A stretch of 64,000 nucleotides of DNA from Liolophura sinensis (taxonomy: Eukaryota > Mollusca > Polyplacophora > Chitonida > Chitonidae), in the NCBI RefSeq assembly GCF_032854445.1, contig NC_088295.1, positions 5,210,501-5,274,500 of the forward strand. The letters run 5' to 3'. Under the pieces are notes generated by a model. The model saw only the letters and a list, made by a program, of their open reading frames with translations. It made no database searches and was not told the origin of the DNA. The position numbers and the translations under genes are program-made. Shown here piece by piece: positions 12,340 through 25,175 of this stretch. Position 1 is the stretch's first letter, and the number at the start of each line of letters is the position of its first letter.

Positions 12340-13545
12340 TTGAGATTTCGCTCCAACACATCAGAAGTTGGTTTCTCTGAGATTTCACTCCTACAGTACA
12401 CATCAGCAGTTGGTTTCTCTGAGATTTCACTCCTGCAGTATACATCAGCAGTTGGTTTCTCTGAGATTCGCTCCTACACATCAGTAGTTGGTTTCTCTGA
12501 GATTTCGCCCCTGCACATCAGCCGGGGGTTCTCTGAGATTTCGCCCCTACACATCAGCAGTTGGTTTCTCTGAGATTTCACTCCTACAGTACACATCAGC
12601 AGTTGTTTTCTCTGAGATTTCGCTCCTACACATCAGCAGTTGGTTTCTATGAGATTTCACTCCTACAGTACACATCAGCAGTTGTTTTCTCTGAGATTTC
12701 GCTCCTACACATCAGCAGTTGGTTTCTCTGAAATTCACTCCTACACATCAGCAGTTCGTTTCTCTGAAATTCACTCCTACACATCAGCAGTTGGTTTCTC
12801 TGTGATTTTGCTCCTACACAGCAGCACTTGGTTTCTCTGAGATTTTGCTCCTACACATCAGTAGTTGGTTTCTCTCAGATTTCGCTGCTGCACATCAGCC
12901 AGGGGTTCTCTGAGATTTCGCTCCTACACATCAGCAGTTGCTTTCTCTGAGATTCACTCCTACACATCAGTAGTTGGTTTCTCTGAGATTTCACTGCTGC
13001 ACATCAGCCGGGGGTTCTCTGAGATTTCGCCCCTACACATCAGCAGTTGGTTTCTCTGAGATTTCGCTCCTACACATCAGTAGTTGGTTTCTCTGAGATT
13101 TCGCTCCTGCACATCAGCCGGGGGATCTCTGAGATTTCACTCCTACAGTACACATCAGCAGTTGGTTTCCCTGAGATTCGCTCCTACACATCAGTAGTTG
13201 GTTTCTCTGAGATTTTGCTCCTGCACGTCAGCCGGGGGTTCTCTGAGATTTCGCCCCTACACATCAGCAATTGGTTTCTCTGAGATTTCGCTCCTACACA
13301 TCAGCAGTTGGTTTCTATGAGATTTCACTCCTACAGTACACATCAGCACTTGGTTTCTCTGAGATTTCATTCCTACACATCAGCAGTTTGTTTCTCTGAG
13401 ATTTTGATCCTACACATTAGCACTTGGTTTCTCTGAGATTTCATTCCTAGACATCAGCAGTTGCTTTCTCTGAGATTTTGGTCCTACACATCAGCAGTTG
13501 GTTTCTCTGAGATTTTGATCCTACACATCAGCAGTTGGTTTCTCT
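12340..13545. repeat. minisatellite, about 37-bp unit, about 32 copies
   Basis: The unit acatcagcagttggtttctctgag plus atttcgctcctac repeats. Several copies gain a cagt insertion (41 bp) or the variant cagccgggggttctc. The + strand open frames here only reflect the repeat. Confidence 0.95.
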
Positions 13546-14003
13546 GAAGAAATTTTCTACACTTCTTCCATTAACTCATGTACATATAAAATCTCCATAG
13601 CCTTAGTTTCCCATGGCCTTAGTTTCCCATAGCTAGCCCAAATTGCAGGACATTCTCCACCAAAAGACACAAATACATGTACCAAAACATTTTTTACACC
13701 ATCTGACTGCAGCTAATTCCCCCCCCCCCCCCAAAAAAAAATTTACTACCCTGACTGTGTTATGCTGTGGAATTATTGTGTTGAAATAGTCCCATCTATT
13801 ATAGTATACTGCTAAAGTTTTCTCAAATAAACAAATCAGAATATCAAGAGCAAAAACCCTGTCAACAATCAGTCAGCCACATACATGTACAAACATCATC
13901 TAGACATCACCCATCATCATACACTGCCTAAATTTGATAAGTTTGGATCTCAAATACCAACAAAAACATTACTGTCAAACCTTGCAAACATTTTATGGAT
14001 CTC
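13546..14003. other. unique sequence with a poly-C/poly-A run
   Basis: A C run followed by an A run occurs near 13721-13740. No gene seen. Confidence 0.4.
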
Positions 14004-14013
14004 CACCAACAAA

Positions 14014-14229
14014 TATTTTATTTATTGGTGTTTTACGTCTTTCAATAATATTTCACGTATACGACTGCAGCCAGCATCATGGTGTGAGGAAACAAAGCAG
14101 AGCATAGGGAAAACCATGACCATCCTCAGGCTACTGGCAGGCCTTCACACTTACAAGCCTTCACACTTACAACCGAAGAGGAAGCCAGAATGAGCTGGAC
14201 TTGAACTCACAGCGACTGTAATGGTGGGA
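14014..14229 (-). mobile_element. tRNA-derived SINE copy (family A), with target-site duplication
   Basis: Starts with attggtgttttacg and then the reverse complement of the SINE 3' domain (aatatttcacgtatacgac...cagcatcatggtg). It is flanked by the direct repeat caccaacaaa at 14004-14013 and 14230-14239, the expected target-site duplication. Confidence 0.85.
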
Positions 14230-14284
14230 CACCAACAAACTATTAAGACTTGGATCATATCATTAATCATTTTCTAGACTTTGC

Positions 14285-14965
14285 CCTCCTACAAACATTG
14301 TCTGGACACTTCCCATGATCAGATACTGTCTGGACACTTCACCTGATCAAATACTGTCTGGACACCTCCCATGATCAAATACTGTCAACTCTTTCTATGA
14401 TCATATACTGTCAAAACTGTTTCCATGATCATCTACTCTGTGAACACTTCCCATGATCATATTCTATGTGGACACTTCCCATGATCAAGTATTCTGGACA
14501 CTTTTCATGATCAAATACTCTGTGGACACCTCACACGATCAAATACTCTATGGACACTTCCCATGATCAAATACTCTCTGAACATTTTCCATGATCAAAT
14601 ACTCTGTGGACACCTCCCGTCATCAAATACTCTGTGGACATCTCCCATGATGAAATACTCTCTGGACACTTCCCATGATCAAATACTCTGTGGACACTTC
14701 CCATGATCTCATACTCTCTGGACACTTTCCAGGATCAAATACTCTCTGAACACTTCCCATGGTCAAATACTCTGTGGACACCTTCCATGATCAAATACTC
14801 TCTGGACATTTCCCATGACCAGATACACTGTGGACACCTCCCGTTGTCAGATACTCTGTGAACACTTCCCATAATCAAATACTCTCTGAACACTTCCCAT
14901 GATCAGATACTCTCTGGACACTTCCCGTGATAAAATACTGTCTGAACACATCCATTATAGACATA
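14285..14965. repeat. minisatellite, about 28-bp unit, about 24 copies
   Basis: Units of the form ctggacacttcccatgatca plus aatactct recur with 27-30-bp spacing and many substitutions. Confidence 0.93.
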
Positions 14966-15213
14966 TGATAATTTGTGAAAGGTAATTATTTGGGCCGTTG
15001 TAAAACAAAAGCAAGAATGGATTTACACTGATCCCTTTACACTGGTATAGCTTAAAATTCCCACCAAGATACATTGCTATGGCTTTACTTACAACATAGA
15101 TTATAGTGACTTTAGCATTAACGTTTAGTGCTATGACACAATCAGTCTCTGTGACTTTTACCACCTACCTCTGCATACATTGCTAAAACTTACCATCACA
15201 TAAGTTGCTATGA

Positions 15214-15517
15214 ATCTACCGCCAACAAACGGCTTCAGTAGCCTAATGGTTAGTGTGTCCACCATGAAGTCGGTAGACCAGGGATCAAACCGGAGTCTGG
15301 TGATACCAAAGACTTTAAATTGGTACTTGCTACTGCCTCTCTCGGCGCTCACCAATGAGAGGTTAGAGTAAAAAACAGGACTGGTTTCTCACCCTGCCAC
15401 AAGAAGGCATATATGTACATACTTACTGACTCCTCATGGTCCATAGGACTGGACAATTGTTAAATATGACTTTAAACCCCAAGCATACATATATACATAC
15501 ATACATATATACATACG
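15214..15517 (+). mobile_element. full-length tRNA-derived SINE (family B)
   Basis: The 5' part has pol III box A-like (agcctaatggtta) and box B-like (ggatcaaacc) segments. It is followed by a body shared with the copy at 43238-43541 (gactttaaattggtacttg...gaggttagagta) and a tail ending in taaaccccaagcatacat. A perfect 13-bp target-site duplication, taagttgctatga, sits at 15201-15213 and 15518-15530. Confidence 0.88.
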
Positions 15518-15530
15518 TAAGTTGCTATGA

Positions 15531-17975
15531 CTGTACTGCCAGCATCTATGTGCATGGCTGAGACAAGCTGTAATCTTGCTTATACACCACCATATTACCA
15601 CTGAATAGGGCCACGTGCTTTCCATCAAACAGATCTGATATTTATCTACCACCATTTTCTCCACATTAATCATAATATTATATTTTATACACCATCCAGA
15701 TCCTATTGCACCAAAACTTAAGAAATTACCTGCCAGTAAAGTTATGACATTGCTTTGAATTATAGGACTGAAGCATTCTGTTATTTACTGCTGGTTTTGT
15801 AGCATATCAGTTTATCACCTGTTTAGGACACTTGATATTTTTGTTTTAACCATTTAACCATCAGACTGCAGGCCAGCAGGTTTGGCAGGGATATATGGTG
15901 TTGTAGAAGTATGAACAGTTATCTGTGCCATTTCAGAGCTGAATCACAGTATATAACTACATGTACATCTTCATAAAAATGAATGAAAATGGTTATGGCT
16001 TTTGATAACTTCATGTCAGCAATATTTTGGCCATACTGTCTGAATAATGTGTTAAATCTGGAATCAGGTTTGGTGCAATAAAGCAGACATCAAGAATCAA
16101 ACAAAGTAGACAGATATATTTAAAATCAACGGAAATAACAAAAATATCTTATAAAATTTAAAAACCTGTATCTTTTAAAGTCAAAGATAATATGTCATGT
16201 TTCACATTTCCAAAATACCTTACTGTATCAGCGACGGTGATAATTTTAGATGATTATGGTGAATACACAAGGGGAGTCTCAGGACCTTAGTCTTAGTTTC
16301 CAGGCATCAGCAGTGAACAGGTTTTTAGATTTGATAAAAGCAAGTCAGTTTGCTTTTACATAGAGTAAATTTTGTTGCTGTTTTTTCTTTTCCACCATTC
16401 TGACAGACACCAAGGGTTAATCCACGTCACAACCATTATGCTCTGTATGTAGGTCACTGGTTACAGGTACCATTGTTATACCTGGTGTCCATTGCTTTGT
16501 CTTCAGGTGTGTTTAATACTTACATGTACCTAATTGCTGCAGAAAAGGACGGATCAGTGTTTTTCATGTCATTGGTCATGGTGCACATGTACCAAGTGTA
16601 AATGATCTCATTTTAATAATGTTTTACTGTATATGACAATAATCCATCTTCACAATCCGATCTTTAGTTACTACTACTCTTTCGACTTTCAGTGTATCTG
16701 TTAAAAGCTTATGCACTAGTGATAATAAACATACCCAATAGCTCAAACTAAGATGTGACTAATGTAACCTGCTATGTACTTGTAGTTCCACTGCTTCAAG
16801 CTCCACATCTGCTTCTTTCCCTCTGGTTATTAGTGAGCAATATCCCACTTCTGCCACCAAGTTTATATGCCAGTAGACATGCTAACATTACTAGACAAGA
16901 TTCAGTATCAGAAGACACACTTATATCAACTGCTTAATAAATCATATTGTAACTGATACAGTGCCATTTATTAAAAATTTATGAAAAAAATGATTTATGA
17001 AGTGAAACTTGTCCATGACTGCTTTGTTCTTAACCTGCGGTCAAATTCCCCGCAGCTTGTCAGCAACCTGCTCATAGAAGTACAGGAAATATAGATGAGC
17101 TCTGAAACTGATCTTTGTCACCCATGCGCTCTTTGATCTGGCTTATAAAGCCCACTGTCATAAAGTTAGTTCTTTGAGTACTACGGTGAGATACATCTAA
17201 ATAGTTTACTATAAAAGTTACAGAATCCTGCTTTGTTAGACCATAACATACAACTCTAATCTAGGTCAAGAATAGCGGTGATGGATTTCATGGCATGTTT
17301 CCGTCCAAGCACAGATACACAGACATGTACTATTCAGGTTATGCTCAAACATTACGTATGAAAATCAAAAAATCCTGTCGTCAGCTGTCATGAAAGTTTG
17401 TATTGACACAGTGTGTGTGTTGTGCATATGTGGATTTACTCTGTAACTCCATAACATGACACCATTTTAGATTAAAGCATGCTTAAAGTAATCCTTTATC
17501 CAAATCCTGCTGAGTCACACGTAAGGCTGAATGTTCTTCTGAAATGTTCTTGTCTGCATGCCCAGCCAATATGTTAATTACCTCCATTTCTGTTGTCCTA
17601 GTTACGGGTATGTGTACAGATTGTTTCATCTGCTAAAGTGTCCTCTTCCCCCACCACCTAGCCCAGATGTACCCTACTGAGCATAGCTGTCAAAATGTTA
17701 TCTGATGACTCTATCCCCCTTGACCTGTCCTGTGTATGTGTGCGTTCACTCCTACCTGTCACTGGACCCTTTCTATCACTGGACCCTATCCTCTGATACC
17801 TTCCTCACACCAAACTGTAGATGTGCTCAACTACGGTTGGTTTCTGTATATTATAGATTCACATGTACCTCGCTCTTCAACTGGTATGATGTTATTTTCT
17901 CCTAGTTACATGTACATGTTTTAGCCACCGTAATATTTGTCATGCGTTGAGAATTGTTGTGTTTTGATGTTGCAG
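15531..17975. other. long stretch without recognised gene or array
   Basis: AT-rich DNA with several AATAAA hexamers (for example near 16076, 16725 and 16934). If the exon at 17976 belongs to the same transcript as 9724, this is intron. Confidence 0.4.
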
Positions 17976-18154
17976 CAAATACCAGTGGCAGTGATGTAGG
18001 CCGTGGACACAGACACTGGCGACCCTTGGGCGAGCAGAGGTGGGCTGTTGCCAGGAGTGATCGCAGTGATGATTTGGACAACTATCGCCCATGGGGGATG
18101 GGGCAGGGTAGTAACAATTACACACTGGACACAATAGACAGTCGGGCAAACTGA
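17976..18154 (+). CDS. candidate alternative terminal coding exon, unrecognised family
   Basis: The acceptor gttttgatgttgcag precedes an open frame (2 nt completing a codon, then NTSGSDVGRGHRHW onward) ending TLDTIDSRAN and TGA. The composition is charged and protein-like, with several SD/RSD motifs. Its entry phase does not match the donor at 2930, since that join would give a stop after about six codons. It therefore needs an unseen exon, or belongs to a different transcript, or is not coding. I do not recognise the product. A possible poly(A) signal AATAAA lies at 18850-18855. Confidence 0.35.
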
Positions 18155-18884
18155 CACCCATCTCATCACATCAGCTGCTAGTGTATAGACTTGTATTAGT
18201 AAATTGCCATATGTGTTTCAGTGTGCTTGTTGTAGTCATTTTCCTCATGTCTCCTTGAGTGTACATTTCCCAGTTCAGGCTTTACACCCTGCACATATGT
18301 TTTGTAATTTTTTTTCCTGTGTTAGCTAACTGTGTAAGCTACCTGTGTAAAACTCTTAGGCTAAAGCCTTCCCTATCCCCATGACCTAGTACTTACAATA
18401 TGTGATGTCAAGTCCTTATATAATATATATTATGCCCCATTATACCCCAACATTTGCCTCACCAAAAAGCAGCAAGCACCACCCCACACACCTCGTTTCT
18501 ACCCCACCCCCCTCCACTTCTACCCCACCCCCACACTGCCTCACCCCTACTACCTAGCCTCAGCCTCCTTTGCTGCAGACTACCTTCACAGGACATGACT
18601 TCCAGTTGGTGGTGTATGACATTCTCTCATAGCACTCTTTATAACCAACCGCCTCACCCCACCCTCAGTGTCCATATCTCTCACCCCCATCCCATCACCC
18701 ATGTCCCTATAAGCATTTGTTGGCATTTGATAGTACAGTCCTGCTGATAACTGGTAGGCCTAGCTTTTTATCTTGCATGTGGTGGATTTGATTTCATATA
18801 TTCATATTTATGATGGTACATGTATATATTGTAAAGCTACTTTTGTAATAATAAAAAATGAAGTATTTACTATTCAGTGGATCG
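18155..18884. other. possible 3' UTR and unique sequence
   Basis: C-rich stretch at 18460-18700 (ccccacacacctc, ccccacccccctcc) and an AATAAA at 18850-18855. No gene recognised. Confidence 0.4.
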
Positions 18885-19910
18885 AACATGTGTGTTTGGT
18901 TCAGTGGGTCATGCACATTTGGGTGTTTGGTTCAGTGCGTCATGCACATTTGTGTGTTTGATTCAGTGGGTCATGCAGATTTGTGTGTTGGTTCAGTGGG
19001 TCATGCACATTTGGGTGTTTGGTTCAGTGGGTCATGCACATTTGGGTGTTTGGTTCAGTGGGTCATGCAGATTTGTGTGTTTGGTTCAGTGGGTCATGCA
19101 CATTTGTGTGTTGGTTCAGTGAGTCATGCACATTTGTGTGTTTGATTCAGTGGGTCATGCACATTTGTGTGTTGGTTCAGTGGGTCATGCAGATTTGGGT
19201 GTTTGGTTCAGTGGGTCATGCACATTTGGGTGTTTGGTTCAGTGGGTCATGCACATTTGTGTGTTTGATTCAGTGGGTCATGGACATTTGTGTGTTGGTT
19301 CAGTGGGTCATGCAGATTTGGGTGTTTGGTTCAGTGGGTCATGCACATTTGGGTGTTTGGTTCAGTGGGTCATGCACATTTGGGTGTTTGATTCAGTGGG
19401 TCATGCACATTTGTGTGTTGGTTCAGTGGGTCATGCAGATTTGGGTGTTTGGTTCAGTGGGTCATGCACATTTGGGTGTTTGGTTCAGTGGGTCATGTGC
19501 ATTTGTGTGTTTGGTTCAGTGGGTCATGCACATTTGTGTGTTGGTTCAGTAAGTCATGGACATTTGTGTGTTTGATTCAGTGGGTCATGGACATTTGTGT
19601 GTTGGTTCAGTGGGTCATGCAGATTTGGGTGTTTGGTTCAGTGGGTCATGCACATTTGTGTGTTTGGTTCAGTGAGTCATGCACATTTGGGTGTTTGGTT
19701 CAGTGGGTCATGCACATTTGTGTGTTTGGTTCAGTGAGTCATGCACATTTGGGTGTTTGGTTCAGTGGGTCATGAACATTTGTGTGTTTGGTTCAGTGGG
19801 TCATGAACATTTGTGTGTTTGGTTCAGTGAGTCATGCACATTTGTGTGTTTGATTCAGTGGGTCATGCACATTTGTGTGTTGGTTCAGTGGGTCATGCAG
19901 ATTTGGGTAG
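18885..19910. repeat. minisatellite, 30/31-bp unit, about 33 copies
   Basis: Units of ggttcagtgggtcatgcaca plus tttgggtgttt (31 bp) alternate with a 30-bp form (tttgtgtgtt). The mixture keeps all + frames open for long stretches, giving pseudo-ORFs of up to 189 codons. Confidence 0.96.
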
Positions 19911-20849
19911 TTGCATAGGATGCATGCATGTTTTGCAGCAAACTGCCTGTTGATTTTGAGGAAAAGATGATTTAATCTTACAACATGATTCTACTATTGT
20001 TAGATTCTGTGTTGGATATAGAACGTACAGATATGCTCTGAGGAAATGTATAGAGCATTGAGATTTAACTACACTTTGTGAATTCCCTGTGATCTCAAAC
20101 TCAGATTCAAAGCCTTACCATATCATCTGTATTCCACTACTAAAACCTACGAGACTAACCTGTACACTGGAGTACGAACTTTGGTACATAAAATGTTTTG
20201 TATGGGTTAACAGGCTTCCTTGTGTCATAACTAATTGATAATTGTGTAAAGATTGCTGATAGGTGCTCATTGTTGAATGTATCAATGTCAATACATGTAT
20301 GTACTATGTTACATTAGCAGAATAACTGAATACATGTTACTTTGAGCTCATTTTGTAAATGACTGTAACAGTAAGTAATTCTGTACATGCGTATTGCCAA
20401 AAGAAGAGTGGATATATTATGTTTGTACTACTTTATATATATGTATATATTATAAGAAACCATATTTGTAAACTATTTCTAATGTTGACATTTGCCATTT
20501 GAATCTTAACGTTTATACATATGTATTTGTAAGCCTTACATTTTCTATTTGTAAACTTGGCATTTTGTATTTGTAAACTTGAAATTTCTATTATACATAT
20601 AAAGTATATGTGTGATCTATGTAGATGAAAATATTTGTATACAGTTGTTGTAAGACTGTCAGTTTTCATGCTTCTGTCAACTTTCAGAAGGATATCAGAA
20701 TGAGAAGGGAACAGGGGTAAGGTGATCAGTATAAAGTCATGTGACAAGTTGATATGTTACATGGTATGGCAGTAATGCCAAAAGGTTCTGAAGGCTTACC
20801 CTGCCAAATGACCAATGTAGGACCAATGTGCTTCATCTGATAAGCAATA
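19911..20849. other. AT-rich unique sequence
   Basis: No gene or array; contains a tatatatatgtatatatt tract near 20435. Confidence 0.4.
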
Positions 20850-21560
20850 TTTATGCACTTCTTGCACCTGTCACACCTGTCCAGTTAACATTTGATGGTC
20901 TGAAGACTTAGCCTGGTCAAGAGGCACCTGATTTGACCAACCCAGGATCGAAGTGCTTCACCTGACAAGCAATATCTGTCCAGTTGTTATGTGATGGTCT
21001 GGTGATCTGAGGACTTAGCCTGGCCGAGAGGCACCTGGTTTGCCCACTCAGGATCAAGTGCTTCACCTGACAGGCAATATGTATACACCTGTCTGGTTGG
21101 CGTTTGATGGTCTGAAAACAGCCTGGCCAAGAGGCACCTGGTTTGTCCCCACAGGATCAAAGTGCTTCACCTGACAGGCAATACCTATACACCTGTTACA
21201 CCTGTCCAGTTGGCGTTTGATGGTCTGAAAACTTAGCTTGGCCAAGAGGCACCTGGTTTGTCCCCACATGATCAAAGTGCTTCACCTGACAGGAAATACC
21301 TGTACCCCGGTCACACCTGTCCAGTTGGCATTCGATGGTCTGAAGACTTAGCCTGGCCGAGGCACTTGGTTTATCCACTCAGGATAAAAGTGCTTCGCCT
21401 GTCAAACAGTACCTGTATGCCTGTCACACCTGTCCAGTTGGCATTTGATGGTCTGAAGACTTAGCCTGGCCAAGAAGCACCTGGTTTATTCGTTCAGGGT
21501 CAGAGTGCTTCACCTGACAAGCAGTACCTGTACACTTGTCACACCTGTCCAGTTAGCATG
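20850..21560. repeat. long-unit tandem repeat, about 98-117 bp, 6-7 copies
   Basis: cctgtccagttggcatttgatggtctg-like starts recur near 20880, 20978, 21089, 21205, 21321, 21432 and 21548. Each unit also has gcctggccaagaggcacctg and gtgcttcacctgacaggcaa. Indels between copies explain the uneven spacing. Confidence 0.9.
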
Positions 21561-22476
21561 TGCCTTAATAAACCCATTATTCTGAAGCCATAAGAAAGAC
21601 TATGCATTCATTGTCCGCTCTCATACGTCCAGATTTCCATATTTTGAAAAAATGTTCTGTACTGTTGTTGTTGTGAGCCCAGGACAAAGCCAGGTGAATG
21701 TTCCGAGCAGTTCCGCCCACTACAGTTACTGTTCCCATTCTCTGATCCTTGGTGATTGATCGATTGACAGTAATCCATCAGAAACAATTAAAATGTACAT
21801 AGTCTGTCACATTGATTACTAAGAGAAATTGTCCCTCTAGTAGACATTTTTCCCATTTTTTTTTTCATGTAAAGCTTTGTAAAGACAACCCTTACCTGTT
21901 GATTACCATCCGAAATTTAGGCAAGAATTACCATGTTGATGATTGAAATTGGAGCATTCTGTGCAACACACAGCGAACATGTTGGATTTTTTACAGAATC
22001 GGACTGTACTTTCTGTACAAGATCTCTCTTATTTTGATAATTAAGTATTATGTCAGAGAAGTTTACTAGTTATGTGATAGACTGTAAATCTTATATAACG
22101 TCTTAATATGACAGGCTATTTGTAATGTTGCTATGTTGCTGACTTGATATTTCTACTGTCAGATCACATGATAGACATTGTAAATGAGAGATGTTGCTAT
22201 TTTGTGTACTCTATTTCGTTCGTTAAATGTACTTTGTATATCTGATGTTGAGGGTTGTGATCCAATTTGGTGCTATGAACGTTTTCTGTCGGGCAACTTA
22301 AGGGCGTAAGCAAATACGGACTGACCAGTGAGCATTGTCTCGGTCCCGCAATACGAGACAAACATGCACTTGAAGCGCAGATGACAGTTCTGTAATGGAA
22401 AGGTAATACAATCCAAATGCATACGTCAAACTAGGCCGTATTTTCAGACGTGTTGGGTTGGTAGAATACTACGAAC
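21561..22476. other. unique sequence, no gene recognised
   Basis: AT-rich DNA without open frames of coding character. Confidence 0.4.
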
Positions 22477-22559
22477 GCGTCACCATAATGATAGCCGCTG
22501 TCGTATAAGTGAAATGTTCTTCAGTACGGCGTAAAACACCAATCACACAAATAAACAAA
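22477..22559 (+). mobile_element. SINE 3' end (family A), 5'-truncated
   Basis: Carries gtcaccataatgatagccgc, the gtataagtgaaatgttct core and the gtacggcgtaaaacaccaatc tail. A 7-bp tacgaac repeat flanks it (22470-22476, 22560-22566). Confidence 0.8.
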
Positions 22560-22561
22560 TA

Positions 22562-22765
22562 CGAACACATACCAGACCTGGCTCCGTTGGAGGAACACTT
22601 CAAACGTTTGACAAACCTGGCTCCCGTTGGAGGAACACTCCAAACGTATGTCAAACCTGATTTCCTTTGGAGCAACACTCCAAACGCATGACAAACCTGG
22701 CCTCCGTTGGAGGAACCTTCCAAACGTATGACAAACCTGGCCTCCGTTGGTGAAACACTCCAAGT
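22562..22765. repeat. tandem array, about 42-bp unit, 5 copies
   Basis: Units of acctggctcccgttggagga plus acactccaaacgtatgacaa repeat. More decayed relatives (cactccagacgtgt and similar) may extend to about 23040. Confidence 0.88.
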
Positions 22766-23639
22766 ATGCTGTAATCGTATCTGTCAGCCATGTGATGTGT
22801 GAAAGGTACGCTCCAGACGTGTGTCAGGCGTTAAACGTGCAAAAAGGTACACTCTAGATGTGGGTTAGTCATTTTACATGTACATGTGGAAGCTGCACTC
22901 CCGACAGGTTGACCGTGTAGCGCATAAAATGTACACTCCAGATTTATGCCAAGCGGATACCCTCAAGTTATGTGGGTGTAGGTCATGATGTGATGTACGA
23001 GGGGTGCACTCCATGTGTATCTGTTAGGCAGATGTGTATTAAATATTGTCAACTGCCTTTTTCCTGATAGATGGAACAATAAGGACAAGCCCGTAATGGT
23101 ATAGCATATTTTTCAAACCAAATGTATGACGATCTCCATATCCCTTATAATATTTGATGGTTTCTGGGAATCTTTCTTAAAATACTTTGCTTCTAGAGCT
23201 TAATGATGTAATAGAAATCCAGTTTATGCTGCGTTTGGGCTGGTGTCCAAAGTTGAGAGACTTTATGGATTTGTTTAATTAACAATTGTATTTCGTCCAT
23301 CTCTAGAACTTTGTTAGACAGATGCAAGTTAACTTGTCAAAATACCCAGTTCAGTCTTTCTTTTATATCCAATAGTATGTCTTTATAGAAAACTCTTTAT
23401 AGAAGACTATAGAATTGTCATATGCTTTGTATGCCGATTGGCATGTAGATTGGTTTTGTAAAGCCATGTTTTAATGTATTGTTTTCATTCGATTCTTACT
23501 CCTCATATTATGGTATACCCAGAGTGAAATAAATTAGGTCATGTTTACCTTTAATTATCTCTTACTAACATCGAGACTTTATCCATGCGACGAATTTAGT
23601 GATCAAGCCATATGCCTTATAGTTAGGTTTTCTTAAGGA
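22766..23639. other. unique sequence, no gene recognised
   Basis: Possibly includes decayed copies of the preceding array up to about 23040; otherwise nothing. Confidence 0.4.
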
Positions 23640-23790
23640 CAATATACCTGTGGAGAAAACCTTGATCGGGTCATTCCAAAGACTGCAAAAAATGGTACTT
23701 GTTGCTGCCTCGCTTGGCGCCTAACAGTGAGAGGTTAGAGCAAGGAAACAAAACTGGTTGGCCTGCAGTCAGTATAATGTGACTGGATGG
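23640..23790 (+). mobile_element. SINE fragment (family B body)
   Basis: Shares gtcattccaaagactgcaaa, tggtacttgttgctgcctcg and gaggttagagcaaggaaac with the SINEs at 15214 and 43238, without a recognisable 3' tail. Confidence 0.65.
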
Positions 23791-24520
23791 GGTGTCATGT
23801 CTGGTGTCTTCGGCATGACACTTCAGTGGCAACAGTACTTGTTAGATTTATCGGGAGTTTATTTCAAAGATCAAGTTGTCCCCCTGAAAAGGAAAAAAAA
23901 AGAAGATGGAAAAACCATCAACCTTGATTTACTGAGCCAAATAAACTCTTCAAAGCCCTCAACTTTCCTTCATAAATAGGCATGATTCATGGCCAAATGC
24001 GGTTCCATCACAGGCACCTTAGTTACTGACGCTGATAGGGGTTCAAAACTACATGGTGTAGCTGTAGTGACAAGTATGCGGCGTTAGGAGTAAATGTATT
24101 TCGCAGTAGTCTCAGAAAATATAGTGCAAAAAATAACTGCTCATAGACTTCTTAAAGGTTATCGGGTGAAACGGTCATTTTGAGGAAAAAGAAGCAAGAT
24201 AGAAATTAGTGGCGAAACAACAATATAGGCTATACATTGACTGTTCGACCGGCTGTGCAGAGCGACTTTCCGCTGTTCGTTCGTTTCGATAAAAGCACAT
24301 CACCGATCATAGCACTGCTTATTGTTGGTGTATAATGCTGTGTCAAGGAATGTATAGGGTCACAGTTTAGATGCATCGAAACAATGAAATACATACTTAT
24401 AAAAGGACGATCAGTGATTGGCTGAAAATGCCCTGGCGGAAGTACGCACGGTTTTATATGTACAGAAAAGGAAGGGTGTTTACGAACCTATAGCACAGTG
24501 CGAATCTTGCTGGCAGAAAG

Positions 24521-24736
24521 ATGGGGGAAACGGACAGCTCAAATGCTTTTGATTCTATCTCATGTTGCCAGTTTGATGTACCGAAACCATCAAAAAATTT
24601 CGAATGCAAGAATACAATATTCGATCTATGCATTGCTTTACTTTCTAAAACCATTTGCTATGTTTACAGTACAGACATACATTTATTTCACAGAACAATC
24701 TCAAGGTGTCGTACTGATAATAAAAAATCAACGTAA
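24521..24736 (+). CDS. weak candidate small gene or first exon, convergent with the receptor gene
   Basis: An ATG after a purine-rich lead (gcagaaagatggg) opens 71 codons starting MGETDSSNAFDS. About 80 bp upstream is a TATA-like ttttatatg. There is no family similarity I recognise and no clear donor, and the 3' part overlaps the receptor 3' UTR on the other strand. Treat as unproven. Confidence 0.15.
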   Translation: MGETDSSNAFDSISCCQFDVPKPSKNFECKNTIFDLCIALLSKTICYVYSTDIHLFHRTISRCRTDNKKST

Positions 24737-24737
24737 G

Positions 24738-24743
24738 TTTATT
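24738..24743 (-). terminator. polyadenylation signal of the glutamate receptor gene
   Basis: AATAAA on the minus strand, 186 nt downstream of the receptor stop codon. A second AATAAA lies about 55 bp further on. Confidence 0.6.
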
Positions 24744-24928
24744 GAACCATAGTAAAACAACACTCGTATTAACTGTGAATATCAGCCTATATATGCATGA
24801 GAAGGCTTTTGGTGTGTGTTGCAACAGTGTAAAGTTCCACATTTAAGTGTTCATCATTTGCCAACTTTCTCAACATAATCCTTTTCCGGCCCAGAACAGG
24901 TAGAACCTGCATGCTGGCTTGCTGACAG

Positions 24929-25175
24929 TTAATATGCGTGTGAATCCTTCTCGTTAAGTGTCAGTCTATATGTATAGCTACTCTTTATGACATCACAGAC
25001 CAGACAAAGGCAGGCGAGGCAAATGACGCCAATATACGAGAGGAACAGCCCAGCCACGGCGTCCAGTTCCAAGTACCTCCCGGTGTTTTCTGAGGAGTCC
25101 GGACAGTGACCTGACGGAACCAGCCATTTCGTCTTCAGTTTCCCCATCAACCCAGACTCGTGCATCTTCATTATG
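24929..25175 (-). CDS. receptor exon 13 (end of S2, M4, stop)
   Basis: Acceptor gtcttctttcag. One base completes His704, then IMKMHESGLMGKLKTKW, Cys728, a hydrophobic M4 and a short charged tail ending DSHAY and TAA at 24929-24931. Confidence 0.95.

Noticed and set aside
18885-19910. Long + strand open frames (up to 189 codons) with repeating WFSGSCTFGC-like peptide
   Set aside because: They are translations of a 30/31-bp minisatellite. All three frames are open and no start, acceptor or unique sequence supports a protein.
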